From positions 39,073 through 103,072 of the forward strand of contig DEDL01000032.1 of NCBI GenBank assembly GCA_002349525.1: a stretch of 64,000 bases of DNA, written 5' to 3'. The translations under genes and the position numbers were made by a program. Below are positions 16,316-25,982 of the stretch, in pieces (the stretch's first letter is position 1; the number at the start of each line of letters is the position of its first letter). Below the pieces are notes generated by a model, which had not been told where the DNA came from, searched no databases, and was given only the letters and a program-made list of their open reading frames with translations. The stretch comes from Lachnoclostridium sp. UBA2905. GTDB lineage: Bacteria; Bacillota; Clostridia; Lachnospirales; Lachnospiraceae.

Positions 16316-16498
16316 CAATTCTACCAGTTCAGACACTGTGAGCCCGTCGGCACTTAGCGAGTGCGTAGCACGAGGTTAGTGCTGCCACGAGGCGAGCGTA
16401 GCGAAAGCGTGTTTGGATTGGTAGAATGCTTTATTCTCCTTTAGTGCTGCCACGAGGCGAGCGTAGCGAAAGCGTGTCTGAACTGGCAGAATGCTTTT
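16311..16498. mobile_element. Palindromic terminal-inverted-repeat element (MITE- or REP-like)
   Basis: The left end (16311-16336, containing CTACCAGTTCAGACAC) matches the reverse complement of the right end (16474-16498, GTGTCTGAACTGGCAG) with two differences. Inside, a GC-rich block TTAGTGCTGCCACGAGG plus GCGAGCGTAGCGAAAGC occurs twice (from 16375 and from 16441), each followed by a copy of the right-end sequence. The element is far more GC-rich than its surroundings and has no reading frame. It fills the gap between the convergent lspA-like and pyrG genes, ending 10 bases from the pyrG stop, so it may act as a transcription barrier. Movement in trans is inference. Confidence 0.7.
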
Positions 16499-16508
16499 AA
16501 CTATTTAA

Positions 16509-18110
16509 CTATTTATACTTACAAGCAGCGCTTATAAATCCCTTAAATAGTGGATGTGGTCTGTTAGGTCTTGACTTAAATTCAGGGTGTGCCTGTGTTG
16601 CAATAAACCAAGGGTGGTTTGTAAGTTCAATCATTTCAACAATTCTTCCATCTGGTGAAAGACCTGAAAGAAGCATACCTGCTTTTGTGAGGTCATCTCT
16701 GTAGTAATTATTTACCTCATAACGATGACGATGACGTTCATGTATTTCTTCACTGCCATAAAGCTCATATGCCTTACTTGCAGGATTTAACTTGCAAGGG
16801 TAAGAACCAAGACGAAGAGTTCCACCAAGGTCTTCAATATCGTCTTGACCTGGAAGCAGGTGGATCATAGGGTGTGTGGTAGATGGATCAAGTTCGGCAC
16901 TGTGTGCATCTGCAAAACCAAGCACATCTCTTGCAAATTCAACAATTGCAAGCTGCATTCCAAGACAGAGTCCAAGGAAAGGAACCTTATGTTCACGAGC
17001 ATATTTTATTGCGACGAGTTTTCCGTCTATACCTCTTGTTCCAAAACCACCTGGAACGAGAATTCCACTTACATCTGAAAACTGTTCATCTACATTTTCA
17101 GGAGTAAGCTCTTCTGAATTAATCCATTTGATATTAACTGCTGTCTTATTGGCAAAACCACCATGCTTAAGTGACTCAACTACACTTATGTATGCGTCAT
17201 GGAGAGCGGTGTATTTACCAACAAGTGCAACATTCACTTCATCTTTAAGATTCTTTATGGTGTCAACCATCTGGGTCCACTCTGTAAGATCAGGAGTATT
17301 ATTCTCAAGGTGCAGACATTTGCAGGCTATGTCAGCCAGATGCTCCTTTTCCATTGCAAGAGGTGCTTCATATAAAGTTTCAACATCTATATTCTGAATA
17401 ACGTTATCAGCAGGAACATTGCAGAAAAGTGCAATTTTATCTTTAATACCTGGTTCAAGTTCTTTTTCAGTACGGCATACAAGTATATCCGGCTGTATTC
17501 CTATACCCTGTAACTCTTTTACACTTGCCTGGGTAGGTTTAGTTTTCATTTCGCCTGAAGCTGACAAATAAGGGATTAATGTAACATGAATAATGATTGC
17601 ATTTTCTTTTCCAACGTCATACTGGAATTGTCTGATAGATTCTAAGAAGGGTTGGCTTTCGATGTCGCCGACGGTACCGCCAACTTCGATAATGGCGATC
17701 TGGGTGATATCTTCACTGTCGTTGCGATAGAAACGACTCTTTATCTCGTTAGTTATGTGAGGGATTACCTGAACTGTGCCGCCGCCATAGTCACCGCGGC
17801 GTTCTTTAGAGAGAACTGACCAGTAGATTTTACCGGTTGTGACATTACTTTGTTTAGTGAGACTTTCATCTATGAATCTTTCGTAGTGACCAAGGTCAAG
17901 GTCGGTTTCAGCACCGTCATCGGTGACGAAAACTTCACCATGCTGTATTGGGTTCATGGTGCCGGGGTCAATATTAATGTAGGGGTCAAACTTCTGCATC
18001 GTGACACTATATCCACGCATTTTTAAAAGTCGGCCAAGTGAAGCGGCGGTGATTCCTTTTCCTAATCCGGAAACCACGCCACCAGTTACAAAGATGTACT
18101 TAGTAGCCAT
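16509..18110 (-). CDS. pyrG: CTP synthase
   Basis: The product has 533 residues, the usual size. The N-terminal synthetase domain begins [20 protein letters not shown] (P-loop) and includes [20 protein letters not shown]; the C-terminal class I glutamine amidotransferase has the nucleophile in GLCLGMQLA (Cys382) and HPEFKSRP at the end. It converts UTP to CTP using glutamine and ATP in the cytoplasm. The start is placed at 18110 because GGAGGAG precedes that ATG; a longer upstream reading frame adds 25 residues unlike the family. It is monocistronic and divergent from ftsH. Confidence 0.97.
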   Translation of the reverse strand: MATKYIFVTGGVVSGLGKGITAASLGRLLKMRGYSVTMQKFDPYINIDPGTMNPIQHGEVFVTDDGAETDLDLGHYERFIDESLTKQSNVTTGKIYWSVLSKERRGDYGGGTVQVIPHITNEIKSRFYRNDSEDITQIAIIEVGGTVGDIESQPFLESIRQFQYDVGKENAIIIHVTLIPYLSASGEMKTKPTQASVKELQGIGIQPDILVCRTEKELEPGIKDKIALFCNVPADNVIQNIDVETLYEAPLAMEKEHLADIACKCLHLENNTPDLTEWTQMVDTIKNLKDEVNVALVGKYTALHDAYISVVESLKHGGFANKTAVNIKWINSEELTPENVDEQFSDVSGILVPGGFGTRGIDGKLVAIKYAREHKVPFLGLCLGMQLAIVEFARDVLGFADAHSAELDPSTTHPMIHLLPGQDDIEDLGGTLRLGSYPCKLNPASKAYELYGSEEIHERHRHRYEVNNYYRDDLTKAGMLLSGLSPDGRIVEMIELTNHPWFIATQAHPEFKSRPNRPHPLFKGFISAACKYK

Positions 18111-18310
18111 AATTCTCCTCCTGATATTTTGTTGTATTAATGAATTAATGTTCTCAATTATAGCAACATTATTTGCAATTTTCAAGTTGATTTATAACAA
18201 TTTACGTTATATAATGTAGTATCAATGCTTGGAAAATAAAGCATTTAGAAAGCTATACCACTAAAGGAGCACATAATTAATACTAAAGTGTTACTTCATA
18301 TTCAAACTAG

Positions 18311-18490
18311 TTTTGGCTTAGTTATTTTATTCGATGTATTATTTGTATTGTTAGATACATTATTTGATTAGTTTTGGATCAGGCATTTTGTTAGATACAT
18401 TATTTGATTAGTTTTGGATCAAGCATTTTATTAGATACATTATTTAATTAGTTTTGAATCAGGTATCTTATTAGACACATTATTTGATAT
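18311..18490. repeat. 40-bp tandem repeat array, about 4.5 copies
   Basis: The sequence TTAGATACATTATTTGATTA recurs at 18351, 18391, 18431 and 18471 (the last degenerate), exactly 40 bases apart; the second half of each unit is like GTTTTGGATCAGGCATTTTG. A worn copy precedes it from 18311. It occupies the middle of the pyrG-ftsH divergent region. No promoter could be assigned with confidence in the rest of this region. Confidence 0.93.
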
Positions 18491-18543
18491 ATTATCTGAG
18501 TATGATTATGAAGCAGGGGAACAATAGAAAAGGGAGGTAGAAT

Positions 18544-20496
18544 ATGGACAACAATATGCAGAATAATATGCAGAACAACAATGGTAATAATGGCAGTAAC
18601 GGTAACAATGGCAATAATGGTGGCAACGGTAATAACGGCAGCAACGGTAATAACGGCAGCAAGAAAAATCCTAACATGATTATCAGTATGATATTTCTTG
18701 GAATTGCAATATTTATGATTATGTCATTTTTTACAAGTAAGATCAGAGAAGGCCAGAGAACAGAAATCGGCTACTCAGATTTTATGGAAATGATTGACAG
18801 GAATTATGTCGCTTCTGTTAAAATATCAGACACGACAATTGAGATTGTTCCTAAACTTAAGAATGGCGCACCTTCAAGAACTAAGGTGTTTTATACAGGA
18901 AAGGTGAATGATCCAGAGCTTGTAGCAAAGCTTGAGCATGCTGGCATACCATTTAAGGGTGTAATTCAGAATACATCATCAAGTATAATGAATTTCTTCC
19001 TTATATTTGTGGCACCAATGCTTTTTATATGGATTGTAATGGGACTTTTGTATAAGAAAATGTCAAAAGGCGGCGGAATTATGGGTGTTGGAAAGAGTAC
19101 TGCAACACTTCATGTCCAGAAGGAAACAGGAGTTACATTTAAGGATGTGGCTGGACAGGAGGAAGCCAAGGAATCTCTTCGTGAAATCGTTGATTTTCTT
19201 CATAATCCGGGCAAATATACACAGATTGGTGCAAAGCTTCCAAAGGGTGCTCTTCTTGTAGGACCACCGGGAACAGGAAAAACTCTTCTTGCAAGGGCTG
19301 TAGCAGGCGAGGCAAATGTTCCTTTCTTTTCACTTTCAGGTTCTGATTTTGTAGAGATGTTCGTAGGTGTAGGTGCATCAAGAGTGCGAGACTTATTTAA
19401 GCAGGCACAGCAGCAGGCACCTTGTATTGTATTTATAGATGAGATTGATGCAATTGGTAAGAGCAGGGATGCCAAATATGGCGGAGGTAATGATGAAAGA
19501 GAGCAGACTCTTAACCAGCTCCTTTCCGAAATGGATGGATTTGATTCATCAAAGGGTATAATTATTCTTGGTGCAACTAACAGACCAGAGGTCCTTGATA
19601 AGGCTCTTTTAAGACCGGGTAGATTTGACAGACGAATTATAGTTGAAAGTCCGGACCTTAAGGGAAGAATTGATGTGCTCAAGGTCCACGCCAAGAATGT
19701 TTTAATGGATGAATCAGTCAACCTTGAAGAAATCGCTCTTGCAACATCAGGAGCAGTTGGTTCAGACCTTGCCAATATGATAAATGAAGCAGCTATTATG
19801 GCAGCAAGAGAGGGCAGAAGGGCTGTAAGCCAGAAGGACTTATTTGAGGCAGTTGAGATAGTAATAGCCGGAAAGGCCAAGAAAGACCGTATTCTTAATG
19901 AGGAAGAGAAGACAATCGTTGCTTATCATGAGGTTGGTCATGCGCTCATAACTGCAATAGAGAAAAATTCCGAACCTGTTCAGAAAATTACTATTGTTCC
20001 AAGAACAATGGGTGCACTTGGTTACGTTATGCAGGTGCCTGAAGAGGAAAAATACCTTATGAATAAAAATGAACTCACAACACGACTTGTAACACTTCTT
20101 GCAGGACGTGCCGCAGAGGAAATAGTATTTAATTCAGTTACAACAGGTGCTGCCAATGATATAGAAAAGGCTACATCAATTGCACGTGCAATGATTACCC
20201 AGTATGGTATGTCAGACGAATTTGGATTGATGGGACTTGAAACCGTTGAAAGCAAATACCTTGACGGTGGTACACGAATGAATTGCGGTGATGCAACAGC
20301 TGCAAAGGTTGACGAGGAAGTTAAACAACTGCTTGCAGAATGCTATGAAAAAGCAAAGACAATACTTAAAAATAATAGAAAATCACTTGATGAAATCGCT
20401 GCATTTCTTAAAGATAAAGAAACAATTACCGGCAAGGAATTCATGGAAATATACAACAAAGTCAATGAAAAAAAAGATGACGAGCCAGTAGAATAA
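18544..20496 (+). CDS. ftsH: ATP-dependent zinc metalloprotease FtsH
   Basis: The product has 650 residues. The order is an Asn/Gly-rich N-terminal tail (about 1-41), membrane segment (about 45-62), extracytoplasmic domain, second membrane segment (about 150-167), AAA domain with Walker A GPPGTGKT (240-247) and Walker B FIDEID, and M41 protease domain with the zinc motif HEVGH (462-466). FtsH is a membrane-anchored hexamer that degrades membrane and regulatory proteins. The tail, repeating NGNNGSNGNN-like units, is unusual because FtsH normally starts almost directly with the first helix. The ATG at 18544 has GGGAGG 6 bases upstream. Confidence 0.96.
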   Translation: MDNNMQNNMQNNNGNNGSNGNNGNNGGNGNNGSNGNNGSKKNPNMIISMIFLGIAIFMIMSFFTSKIREGQRTEIGYSDFMEMIDRNYVASVKISDTTIEIVPKLKNGAPSRTKVFYTGKVNDPELVAKLEHAGIPFKGVIQNTSSSIMNFFLIFVAPMLFIWIVMGLLYKKMSKGGGIMGVGKSTATLHVQKETGVTFKDVAGQEEAKESLREIVDFLHNPGKYTQIGAKLPKGALLVGPPGTGKTLLARAVAGEANVPFFSLSGSDFVEMFVGVGASRVRDLFKQAQQQAPCIVFIDEIDAIGKSRDAKYGGGNDEREQTLNQLLSEMDGFDSSKGIIILGATNRPEVLDKALLRPGRFDRRIIVESPDLKGRIDVLKVHAKNVLMDESVNLEEIALATSGAVGSDLANMINEAAIMAAREGRRAVSQKDLFEAVEIVIAGKAKKDRILNEEEKTIVAYHEVGHALITAIEKNSEPVQKITIVPRTMGALGYVMQVPEEEKYLMNKNELTTRLVTLLAGRAAEEIVFNSVTTGAANDIEKATSIARAMITQYGMSDEFGLMGLETVESKYLDGGTRMNCGDATAAKVDEEVKQLLAECYEKAKTILKNNRKSLDEIAAFLKDKETITGKEFMEIYNKVNEKKDDEPVE

Positions 20497-20524
20497 AGAA
20501 GATAAAACTGGCAGAACAAATATC

Positions 20525-20614
20525 AGGTCAGCAGATATGAACCCTTGGAAGAATACCCCTTCCAACCATGTAGCCCCAAAACACACGGCTGTATGTAATA
20601 ATATCTGCTGACTT
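20525..20614 (+). other. Candidate three-way-junction RNA downstream of ftsH
   Basis: A 12-bp perfect outer helix (GTCAGCAGATAT 20527-20538 with ATATCTGCTGAC 20601-20612) encloses two hairpins: TTGGAAG/CTTCCAA (20545-20551, 20559-20565) and CATGTAGCC/GGCTGTATG (20567-20575, 20587-20595, two G-U pairs). The sequence TTTCTTT follows. It matches no riboswitch family I recognise. It could be a complex terminator of ftsH or a small RNA. Confidence 0.45.
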
Positions 20615-20711
20615 TCTTTACAACATGGCTTAATCACAGTAGCATAATAAAATCAGCTGTTAACATAGCCTGTTTGTGGCAGCATATGAAATATATTGTT
20701 ACATGACCGGT

Positions 20712-20829
20712 CTATTCACAGTAGCTTTAAAATATGCTGTGGATGCGTCGTGTTTACACGAAAGCATCTGTAGCATATTTTTAAAGCTAAACTGCGAAGC
20801 AGTAACTGTGAAACAGTTACTGTGAATAG
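20712..20829. other. Long multi-branched inverted repeat
   Basis: CTATTCACAGTA (20712-20723) pairs with TACTGTGAATAG (20818-20829). Inside it, AGCTTTAAAATATGCT (20723-20738) pairs with 20772-20788 with one bulge, GATGC with GCATC, and CGTGT with ACACG. Side hairpins CTGC-GAA-GCAG and TAACTGT-GAA-ACAGTTA lie in the right arm; the last competes with the outer helix. Confidence 0.6.
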
Positions 20830-20929
20830 AAAGCAGAAGCAATAATACCGAAACAGTTACTGTGAATAGAAAGCAATAGCAATAATACCGAAACAGTTAC
20901 TGTCAATAGGAAGCAATAGCCCCACGAAC
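20810..20929. repeat. 40-bp tandem repeat array, three copies
   Basis: Units beginning GAAACAGTTACTGTGAATAG start at 20810, 20850 and 20890, followed by AAAGCA(GA or AT)AGCAATAATACC; the third is slightly diverged. The first copy overlaps the right arm of the inverted repeat, so the repeat unit appears to have arisen from that arm. Confidence 0.92.
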
Positions 20930-20948
20930 TGCCATATTTTAGAGATTA

Positions 20949-21098
20949 GTTGTACAAAAGACACAATTGCCATACGCAGGCCCTGTGAAATCGCTGGTTC
21001 TTAATGAACAGCGAGCTTTGCGAGGCTGTGAATTTAGAACCACTGCGATGAGCCGGAGCGAGAGCGTGCTGCGATGGCATTTGAGCCTTTTGTACAAC
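20949..21098. mobile_element. 150-bp palindromic element with terminal inverted repeats
   Basis: GTTGTACAAAAG (20949-20960) and its exact reverse complement (21087-21098) bound the element; the similarity continues inward for about 30 bases through GCCAT and GCAG with a few mismatches. The centre contains a hairpin TCGCTGGTTC/GAACAGCGA and a GC-rich GAGCGAGAGCGTGC stretch resembling the core of the element at 16311-16498. No reading frame is present. It ends 28 bases before the next gene's start codon. Confidence 0.68.
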
Positions 21099-21126
21099 AT
21101 ATGAAAAAACAAAAAGGAGCCCTAAT

Positions 21127-21936
21127 ATGAGAAAGAATTACAAGGCGCTTGGCCTGGATATAGATGGAACCCTCACAAATTCAGAAAAAATCATCACCCC
21201 TGAAACAAAGGAAGCTGTAATAAAACTGCAGCAGGAAGGCATTCATGTCATCATTGCTTCAGGACGTTCAGAATATGGTGTCAGACATCTGGCAGATGAA
21301 CTTAAATTTGACAAATTTGGAAGTTACGTCATGTCATTTAACGGTGGAAGAATAAGCAACTATAAAACAGGAGAAAAAATATATGACAATGCGCTGCCCC
21401 TTGAAATAATTCCTGAAATATATGACCTTGCCAAAAAACTTGGACTTGGCATACTTGGTTACGAAAAAGATAATCTGATAAGTGGAAATGGTGTTGATAA
21501 ATATCAGGAATATGATGCCTGGGCATGCAAAATGAACCTTAAGCCGGTGGACAACTTTCCGGTTTATTTTTCAGAGAGCTTTAATAAGTGCCTGCTTACA
21601 GGAGAACCGGATAAGCTAAGAGAGTCCTTAGAATGTGTTAAAGACCATTTTAAAGACAGACTTAACGTATTTTTGTCAGAAGAATTCTTTATTGAGGTCC
21701 TGCCATTTGGAGTTCATAAGGCGGCAGGTTTTCCTAAGCTTCTTGAAAGACTTGGCATTACAAAGGATGAGCTTGTGTGCGTGGGTGATGGACTGAATGA
21801 TGTCACCATGATTGAATATGCCGGCCTTGGTGTTGCTATGAAAAATGCCAATAAGGCCTTATTTCTAGTGGCAGATTATGTGACGGATTCAAATGATGAG
21901 AATGGTGTTTTAAAGGTTATTGAGAAATTTTTCTAA
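21127..21936 (+). CDS. Cof-type HAD-superfamily sugar/nucleotide phosphatase
   Basis: The product has 269 residues with all HAD motifs: DIDGTLTNSEK (motif I, nucleophile in the first DxD), IASGR (motif II), Lys in GVHKAAG (motif III) and VGDGLNDVTMIEYAG (motif IV). The C2B cap and length place it in the Cof/YidA group of cytoplasmic Mg-dependent phosphatases acting on phosphosugars, nucleotides or cofactors; the exact substrate is not predictable. AAAGGAGCC precedes the ATG. uvrC begins 12 bases after its stop, so the two are probably cotranscribed. Confidence 0.9.
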   Translation: MRKNYKALGLDIDGTLTNSEKIITPETKEAVIKLQQEGIHVIIASGRSEYGVRHLADELKFDKFGSYVMSFNGGRISNYKTGEKIYDNALPLEIIPEIYDLAKKLGLGILGYEKDNLISGNGVDKYQEYDAWACKMNLKPVDNFPVYFSESFNKCLLTGEPDKLRESLECVKDHFKDRLNVFLSEEFFIEVLPFGVHKAAGFPKLLERLGITKDELVCVGDGLNDVTMIEYAGLGVAMKNANKALFLVADYVTDSNDENGVLKVIEKFF

Positions 21937-21948
21937 GGAGTTTTGCTT

Positions 21949-23814
21949 ATGTTTGTATTGGAGGAGGAGCTTAAGAAGCTTCCGGATAAACCGGGAGTAT
22001 ATCTTATGCACGATAAAACCGGCACAATTATATATGTAGGAAAAGCAAGAGTACTTAAAAACAGGGTCAGGCAGTATTTTCAGCCTGCCAGAAACGTTTC
22101 ACCAAAAATAGAGCGAATGATAAGCCAGATAGCTTATTTTGAATATATAATTACGGATTCAGAAATGGAAGCTCTTGTTCTTGAGTGTAACCTTATTAAG
22201 GAACATTCACCCAAGTATAATACCATGCTTAAGGATGATAAGGGTTATCCATACATAAGAGCAACTGTGTATGAGGATTATCCACGGCTTTTATTTACCC
22301 ACAACAGAAAGAAAGACAAGGCGAAATATTATGGACCATATACAAATGTTGGGGTAATGAAGGAATCACTGGAATTTTTGAGGAAGAATTTTAAGCTTCG
22401 CACCTGCAACAAAAATATAAACGGCTATAAAAAAGAGGGGCGGCCTTGCCTCTATTATCATATAGGACAGTGCAGTGCACCATGCCAGGGGTACATTACC
22501 AATGAAGAATATATAAAAAACTTTAAAAGTGCTCTGGATGTTCTTGATGGTAATGTGACCAATGTGGTAAATGAGCTTAAAGGCAAAATGGAGGAAGCAG
22601 CCGGGGAGCTTAAATTTGAAGAGGCTGCGACCTACAGGGACAAAATTGAAACTATAAAGAGAATTGGATGCAGGCAGAAGGCTACAGACAGCGCTTATGA
22701 AGACAGGGATATTATTGCCATGGCATCTGCAGATGATGAGGCAGTTGTACAGGTGTTTTTTATACGCTCCGGCAAAATGATTGGCAGGGAGCATCATTAT
22801 ATTACAGGCGTGGCTGGGGAAAAAACTGAAAATGTAATCGCATCATTTATAAAACAGTATTATCTTGACACACCATTTATTCCCAGAGAGCTTTTGCTGC
22901 CATGTGAGATTCCGGAATCAGAGCTGATAGAGGAATGGCTTACAAACAAAAAAGGACAGAAGGTATATATTAAGACTCCTAAAAAAGGTGATAAGGGCAA
23001 GCTTGTGGAGCTTGCAAGAAAAAATGCAAGTCTTGTTCTTATACAGGATGGTGAACGTATCAGGAGAGAACAGGAGAGAACAATAGGAGCTATGAATGAA
23101 CTTTCAAAGCTGTTGTCATTAGATGGTCTTGAGAGAGTTGAATCCTACGATATATCTAATATCAGTGGATTTGAAAGTGTAGGCTCAATGGTTGTATTTG
23201 AAAATGGAAAAGAGAAAAAGCATGATTACAGAAAGTTCCGTATACGTTCAGTAAAGGGACCGGACGATTATGCATCCATGAGGGAAGTACTTACGAGACG
23301 TTTTGAACATGGTATAGAAGAAATGAAGGAAGCAGCCAAAAATCCTGAAATAGTAACAGGCAAATTTTCTAATTTTCCTGATCTGATATTAATGGATGGT
23401 GGAAAAGGCCAGGTAAATATAGCATGTGAGGTTCTTGAAAAGTATGGACTTAATATTCCGGTATGTGGTATGGTAAAAGATGATAATCACAGAACAAGAG
23501 GACTGTATTATAATAACGAAGAGATTCCTATGAAACGTAATTCGGAATGCTTCAGACTTGTAACAAGAATTCAGGATGAGACCCACCGTTTTGCTATTGA
23601 ATATCACCGTTCTTTAAGAAGTAAGGAACAGATTCACTCTATTCTTGATGATATTGAGGGAATTGGACCGGCAAGGCGAAAAAGTCTTATGAGACATTTT
23701 AAATCTATAGATGCCATAAAAGATGCATCTGTTGAAGAACTGACAGCTGTTGAAAAAATGAATGCAGAGGCTGCAAGGAAGGTATACGAATTTTTTAGAA
23801 AGCCGGATAACTGA
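21949..23814 (+). CDS. uvrC: Excinuclease ABC subunit C
   Basis: The product has 621 residues. The order is GIY-YIG nuclease ([20 protein letters not shown] near the start), a Cys-containing region ([13 protein letters not shown]), UVR domain ([14 protein letters not shown]), RNase H-like UvrC endonuclease domain ([20 protein letters not shown]) and a C-terminal helix-hairpin-helix ([18 protein letters not shown]). UvrC makes both incisions in nucleotide excision repair. The ATG at 21949 has AAGGAG 8 bases upstream; an in-frame TTG at 21943 is too close to it. The next gene follows after 30 bases. Confidence 0.97.
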   Translation: MFVLEEELKKLPDKPGVYLMHDKTGTIIYVGKARVLKNRVRQYFQPARNVSPKIERMISQIAYFEYIITDSEMEALVLECNLIKEHSPKYNTMLKDDKGYPYIRATVYEDYPRLLFTHNRKKDKAKYYGPYTNVGVMKESLEFLRKNFKLRTCNKNINGYKKEGRPCLYYHIGQCSAPCQGYITNEEYIKNFKSALDVLDGNVTNVVNELKGKMEEAAGELKFEEAATYRDKIETIKRIGCRQKATDSAYEDRDIIAMASADDEAVVQVFFIRSGKMIGREHHYITGVAGEKTENVIASFIKQYYLDTPFIPRELLLPCEIPESELIEEWLTNKKGQKVYIKTPKKGDKGKLVELARKNASLVLIQDGERIRREQERTIGAMNELSKLLSLDGLERVESYDISNISGFESVGSMVVFENGKEKKHDYRKFRIRSVKGPDDYASMREVLTRRFEHGIEEMKEAAKNPEIVTGKFSNFPDLILMDGGKGQVNIACEVLEKYGLNIPVCGMVKDDNHRTRGLYYNNEEIPMKRNSECFRLVTRIQDETHRFAIEYHRSLRSKEQIHSILDDIEGIGPARRKSLMRHFKSIDAIKDASVEELTAVEKMNAEAARKVYEFFRKPDN

Positions 23815-23844
23815 TAAAATTTCAGAAAGATGAGGAAATACAGT

Positions 23845-25869
23845 ATGGATTTTTTGCCTGTTTGTAAGGAAGATATGAAAAAAAGAGGATGGAAACAGTG
23901 TGATTTTGTATATATATGTGGTGATGCATATGTGGACCATCCTTCATTTGGCATGTCTATTATTACAAGGCTCTTAGAGGCGTATGGATATAAAGTGGGA
24001 ATAATAGCCCAGCCTGACTGGAAGGATGAGAAAAGCATAACAATTCTTGGTGAACCAAGGCTGGCTTTTTTAGTGTCCGCAGGAAACATGGATTCTATGG
24101 TGAATCATTATACTGTTGCCAAAAAGCACAGAAGTGTTGATGCCTATACTCCCGGCGGAGTTATGGGCAAACGTCCGGATTATGCAGTAACTGTATATGG
24201 TAATCTTATCAGAAGAGTGTATAAACATACACCAATTTTAATTGGTGGAATTGAAGCTAGTCTTAGAAGAATGGGACATTATGATTACTGGTCAGATAAG
24301 GTGAAACGTTCAGTTCTTCTTGATTCGGGTGCAGACATTCTTATGTACGGAATGGGAGAACATTCCATGGTTGAATTGGCAGAAGCCCTGGATTCAGGAA
24401 TGGATGTAAAGGATATAACTTATGTGAGAGGAACCGTCTATAGAACAAAAAGAGAAAATGTTCCTTCAGACTCCATAATTCTTCCGGATTTTGAAACTAT
24501 TAAAAATGATAAGAGAGCCTATGCCGAAAGCTACAGAATACAATATGAGAATACGGATGCATTTACTGCAAAAACAATGACAGAAATATATCCACACGGC
24601 GTATGTGTAGTGCAGAATCAGCCTGCATATCCCCTTACTATGGATGAAATGGATGATGTTTATGCAAGAAATTATGTGGGAACCTATCATCCTTCCTATG
24701 AAAAGGCTGGTGGAGTTAGTGCCATAAATGAGATCAAATTCAGTATCACAAGCAACAGAGGTTGTTTTGGAGGATGTAATTTCTGTGCCCTTACATTTCA
24801 TCAGGGAAGAATTGTCCAATGCAGAAGCCACAAATCCATTATACAAGAAGCGAAGCGCATGATTGCTGATCCGGAATTTAAGGGTTATATTCATGATATT
24901 GGAGGGCCAACAGCTAATTTCAGGGCTCCTTCCTGTGAGAAACAGCTTAAAAGCGGAGTGTGCAAAAATAAGCAGTGTTTATTCCCTAAACCATGTAAAA
25001 ATCTTAAGGTCGACCACAGTGATTATGTGGAGCTGCTAAGAAAGGTCAGAAATCTTCCGGGTGTTAAAAAAGTATTTATCCGTTCGGGAATCAGATACGA
25101 TTATGTTATGGCTGATAAGAAGCGCACCTTTCTTAATGAGATTGTAAAGTACCATATAAGCGGACAGCTTCGTGTGGCACCTGAGCATGTATCACCAGCT
25201 GTGCTTAATCTTATGGGCAAGCCGTCAAATGATGTGTATAATAGCTTTTGTGATGAATATGTAAAGATTAACAAGAAGAGTGGAAAGGAACAGTACGTCA
25301 TTCCATATCTTATGTCATCACATCCCGGCTCTCAGATTAAAGATGCCATTATGCTTGCTGAATATATAAGAGACCTTGGATATATGCCGGAACAGGTACA
25401 GGACTTTTATCCGACACCTTCTACAGTATCAACCTGTATGTATTATACAGGTATCAATCCGCTTACAATGGAAAAGGTTTATGTTCCTAAGAATCCTCAT
25501 GAGAAGGCAATGCAGCGTGCACTTATACAGTACAAGAGACCGGAAAATTATGAGCTTGTTAAGGAAGCACTCTTAAAGGCAGGAAGACAGGATCTGATTG
25601 GTTTCGGGCCAAAATGTCTTATACCACCACGTAAGATGAAGAATACACAGGAACACTCTGCTTACAATAAAGGAAATACAGGAAACAGAGGAAGCAAAGT
25701 AATTAAAAATAATAATAAAACCAATAATAAAAGCAATAATAAAAGCAATAATAAAACCAATAATAAAAGCAATAATAAAACTAATAATAAAACCAATAAT
25801 AAAACCAATAATAAGACCAACAATAAAACTAATACAAGAGGCATTGCTAAAAACAGAAATAAGAGATAG
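23845..25869 (+). CDS. YgiQ family radical SAM protein
   Basis: The product has 674 residues. The YgiQ/UPF0313 N-terminus (FLPVCKEDMKKRGW, GDAYVDHPSFG) is followed by a B12-binding-like region, the radical SAM motif RGCFGGCNFCALTFHQGR (CX3CX2C for the iron-sulfur cluster) and the C-terminal conserved QDFYPTPSTVSTCMYYTG. The family chemistry is not established to my knowledge. The last about 55 residues are an Asn/Lys tail built from a 12-bp repeat. The ATG at 23845 matches family starts and has GAGG 9 bases upstream; an ATG at 23830 would add five residues. Confidence 0.9.
   Translation: MDFLPVCKEDMKKRGWKQCDFVYICGDAYVDHPSFGMSIITRLLEAYGYKVGIIAQPDWKDEKSITILGEPRLAFLVSAGNMDSMVNHYTVAKKHRSVDAYTPGGVMGKRPDYAVTVYGNLIRRVYKHTPILIGGIEASLRRMGHYDYWSDKVKRSVLLDSGADILMYGMGEHSMVELAEALDSGMDVKDITYVRGTVYRTKRENVPSDSIILPDFETIKNDKRAYAESYRIQYENTDAFTAKTMTEIYPHGVCVVQNQPAYPLTMDEMDDVYARNYVGTYHPSYEKAGGVSAINEIKFSITSNRGCFGGCNFCALTFHQGRIVQCRSHKSIIQEAKRMIADPEFKGYIHDIGGPTANFRAPSCEKQLKSGVCKNKQCLFPKPCKNLKVDHSDYVELLRKVRNLPGVKKVFIRSGIRYDYVMADKKRTFLNEIVKYHISGQLRVAPEHVSPAVLNLMGKPSNDVYNSFCDEYVKINKKSGKEQYVIPYLMSSHPGSQIKDAIMLAEYIRDLGYMPEQVQDFYPTPSTVSTCMYYTGINPLTMEKVYVPKNPHEKAMQRALIQYKRPENYELVKEALLKAGRQDLIGFGPKCLIPPRKMKNTQEHSAYNKGNTGNRGSKVIKNNNKTNNKSNNKSNNKTNNKSNNKTNNKTNNKTNNKTNNKTNTRGIAKNRNKR
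25711..25830 (+). repeat. 12-bp in-frame repeat, ten copies, at the ygiQ 3' end
   Basis: Ten units of the type AATAATAAAACC or AATAATAAAAGC run from 25711 to 25830 and encode NNKT or NNKS. The tetrapeptide array forms a basic, probably disordered tail after the enzyme domain. Its length can vary without a frameshift. Confidence 0.93.
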
Positions 25870-25982
25870 AGTGAGGTCAATGATAATTGCAAACTGCTTC
25901 ATCTCCTGCACATATCAAGCCTATGTTCACTATTCATCTATTCATCAGGTGATGGCCTGACTCCATTAATTTTGCAAATAAT

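Noticed and set aside
20525..20614. Known riboswitch or tRNA-like element
   Set aside because: The helices and loops did not match the purine, TPP, SAM, THF or preQ1 patterns I recall, and there is no cloverleaf; it stays an unassigned candidate.
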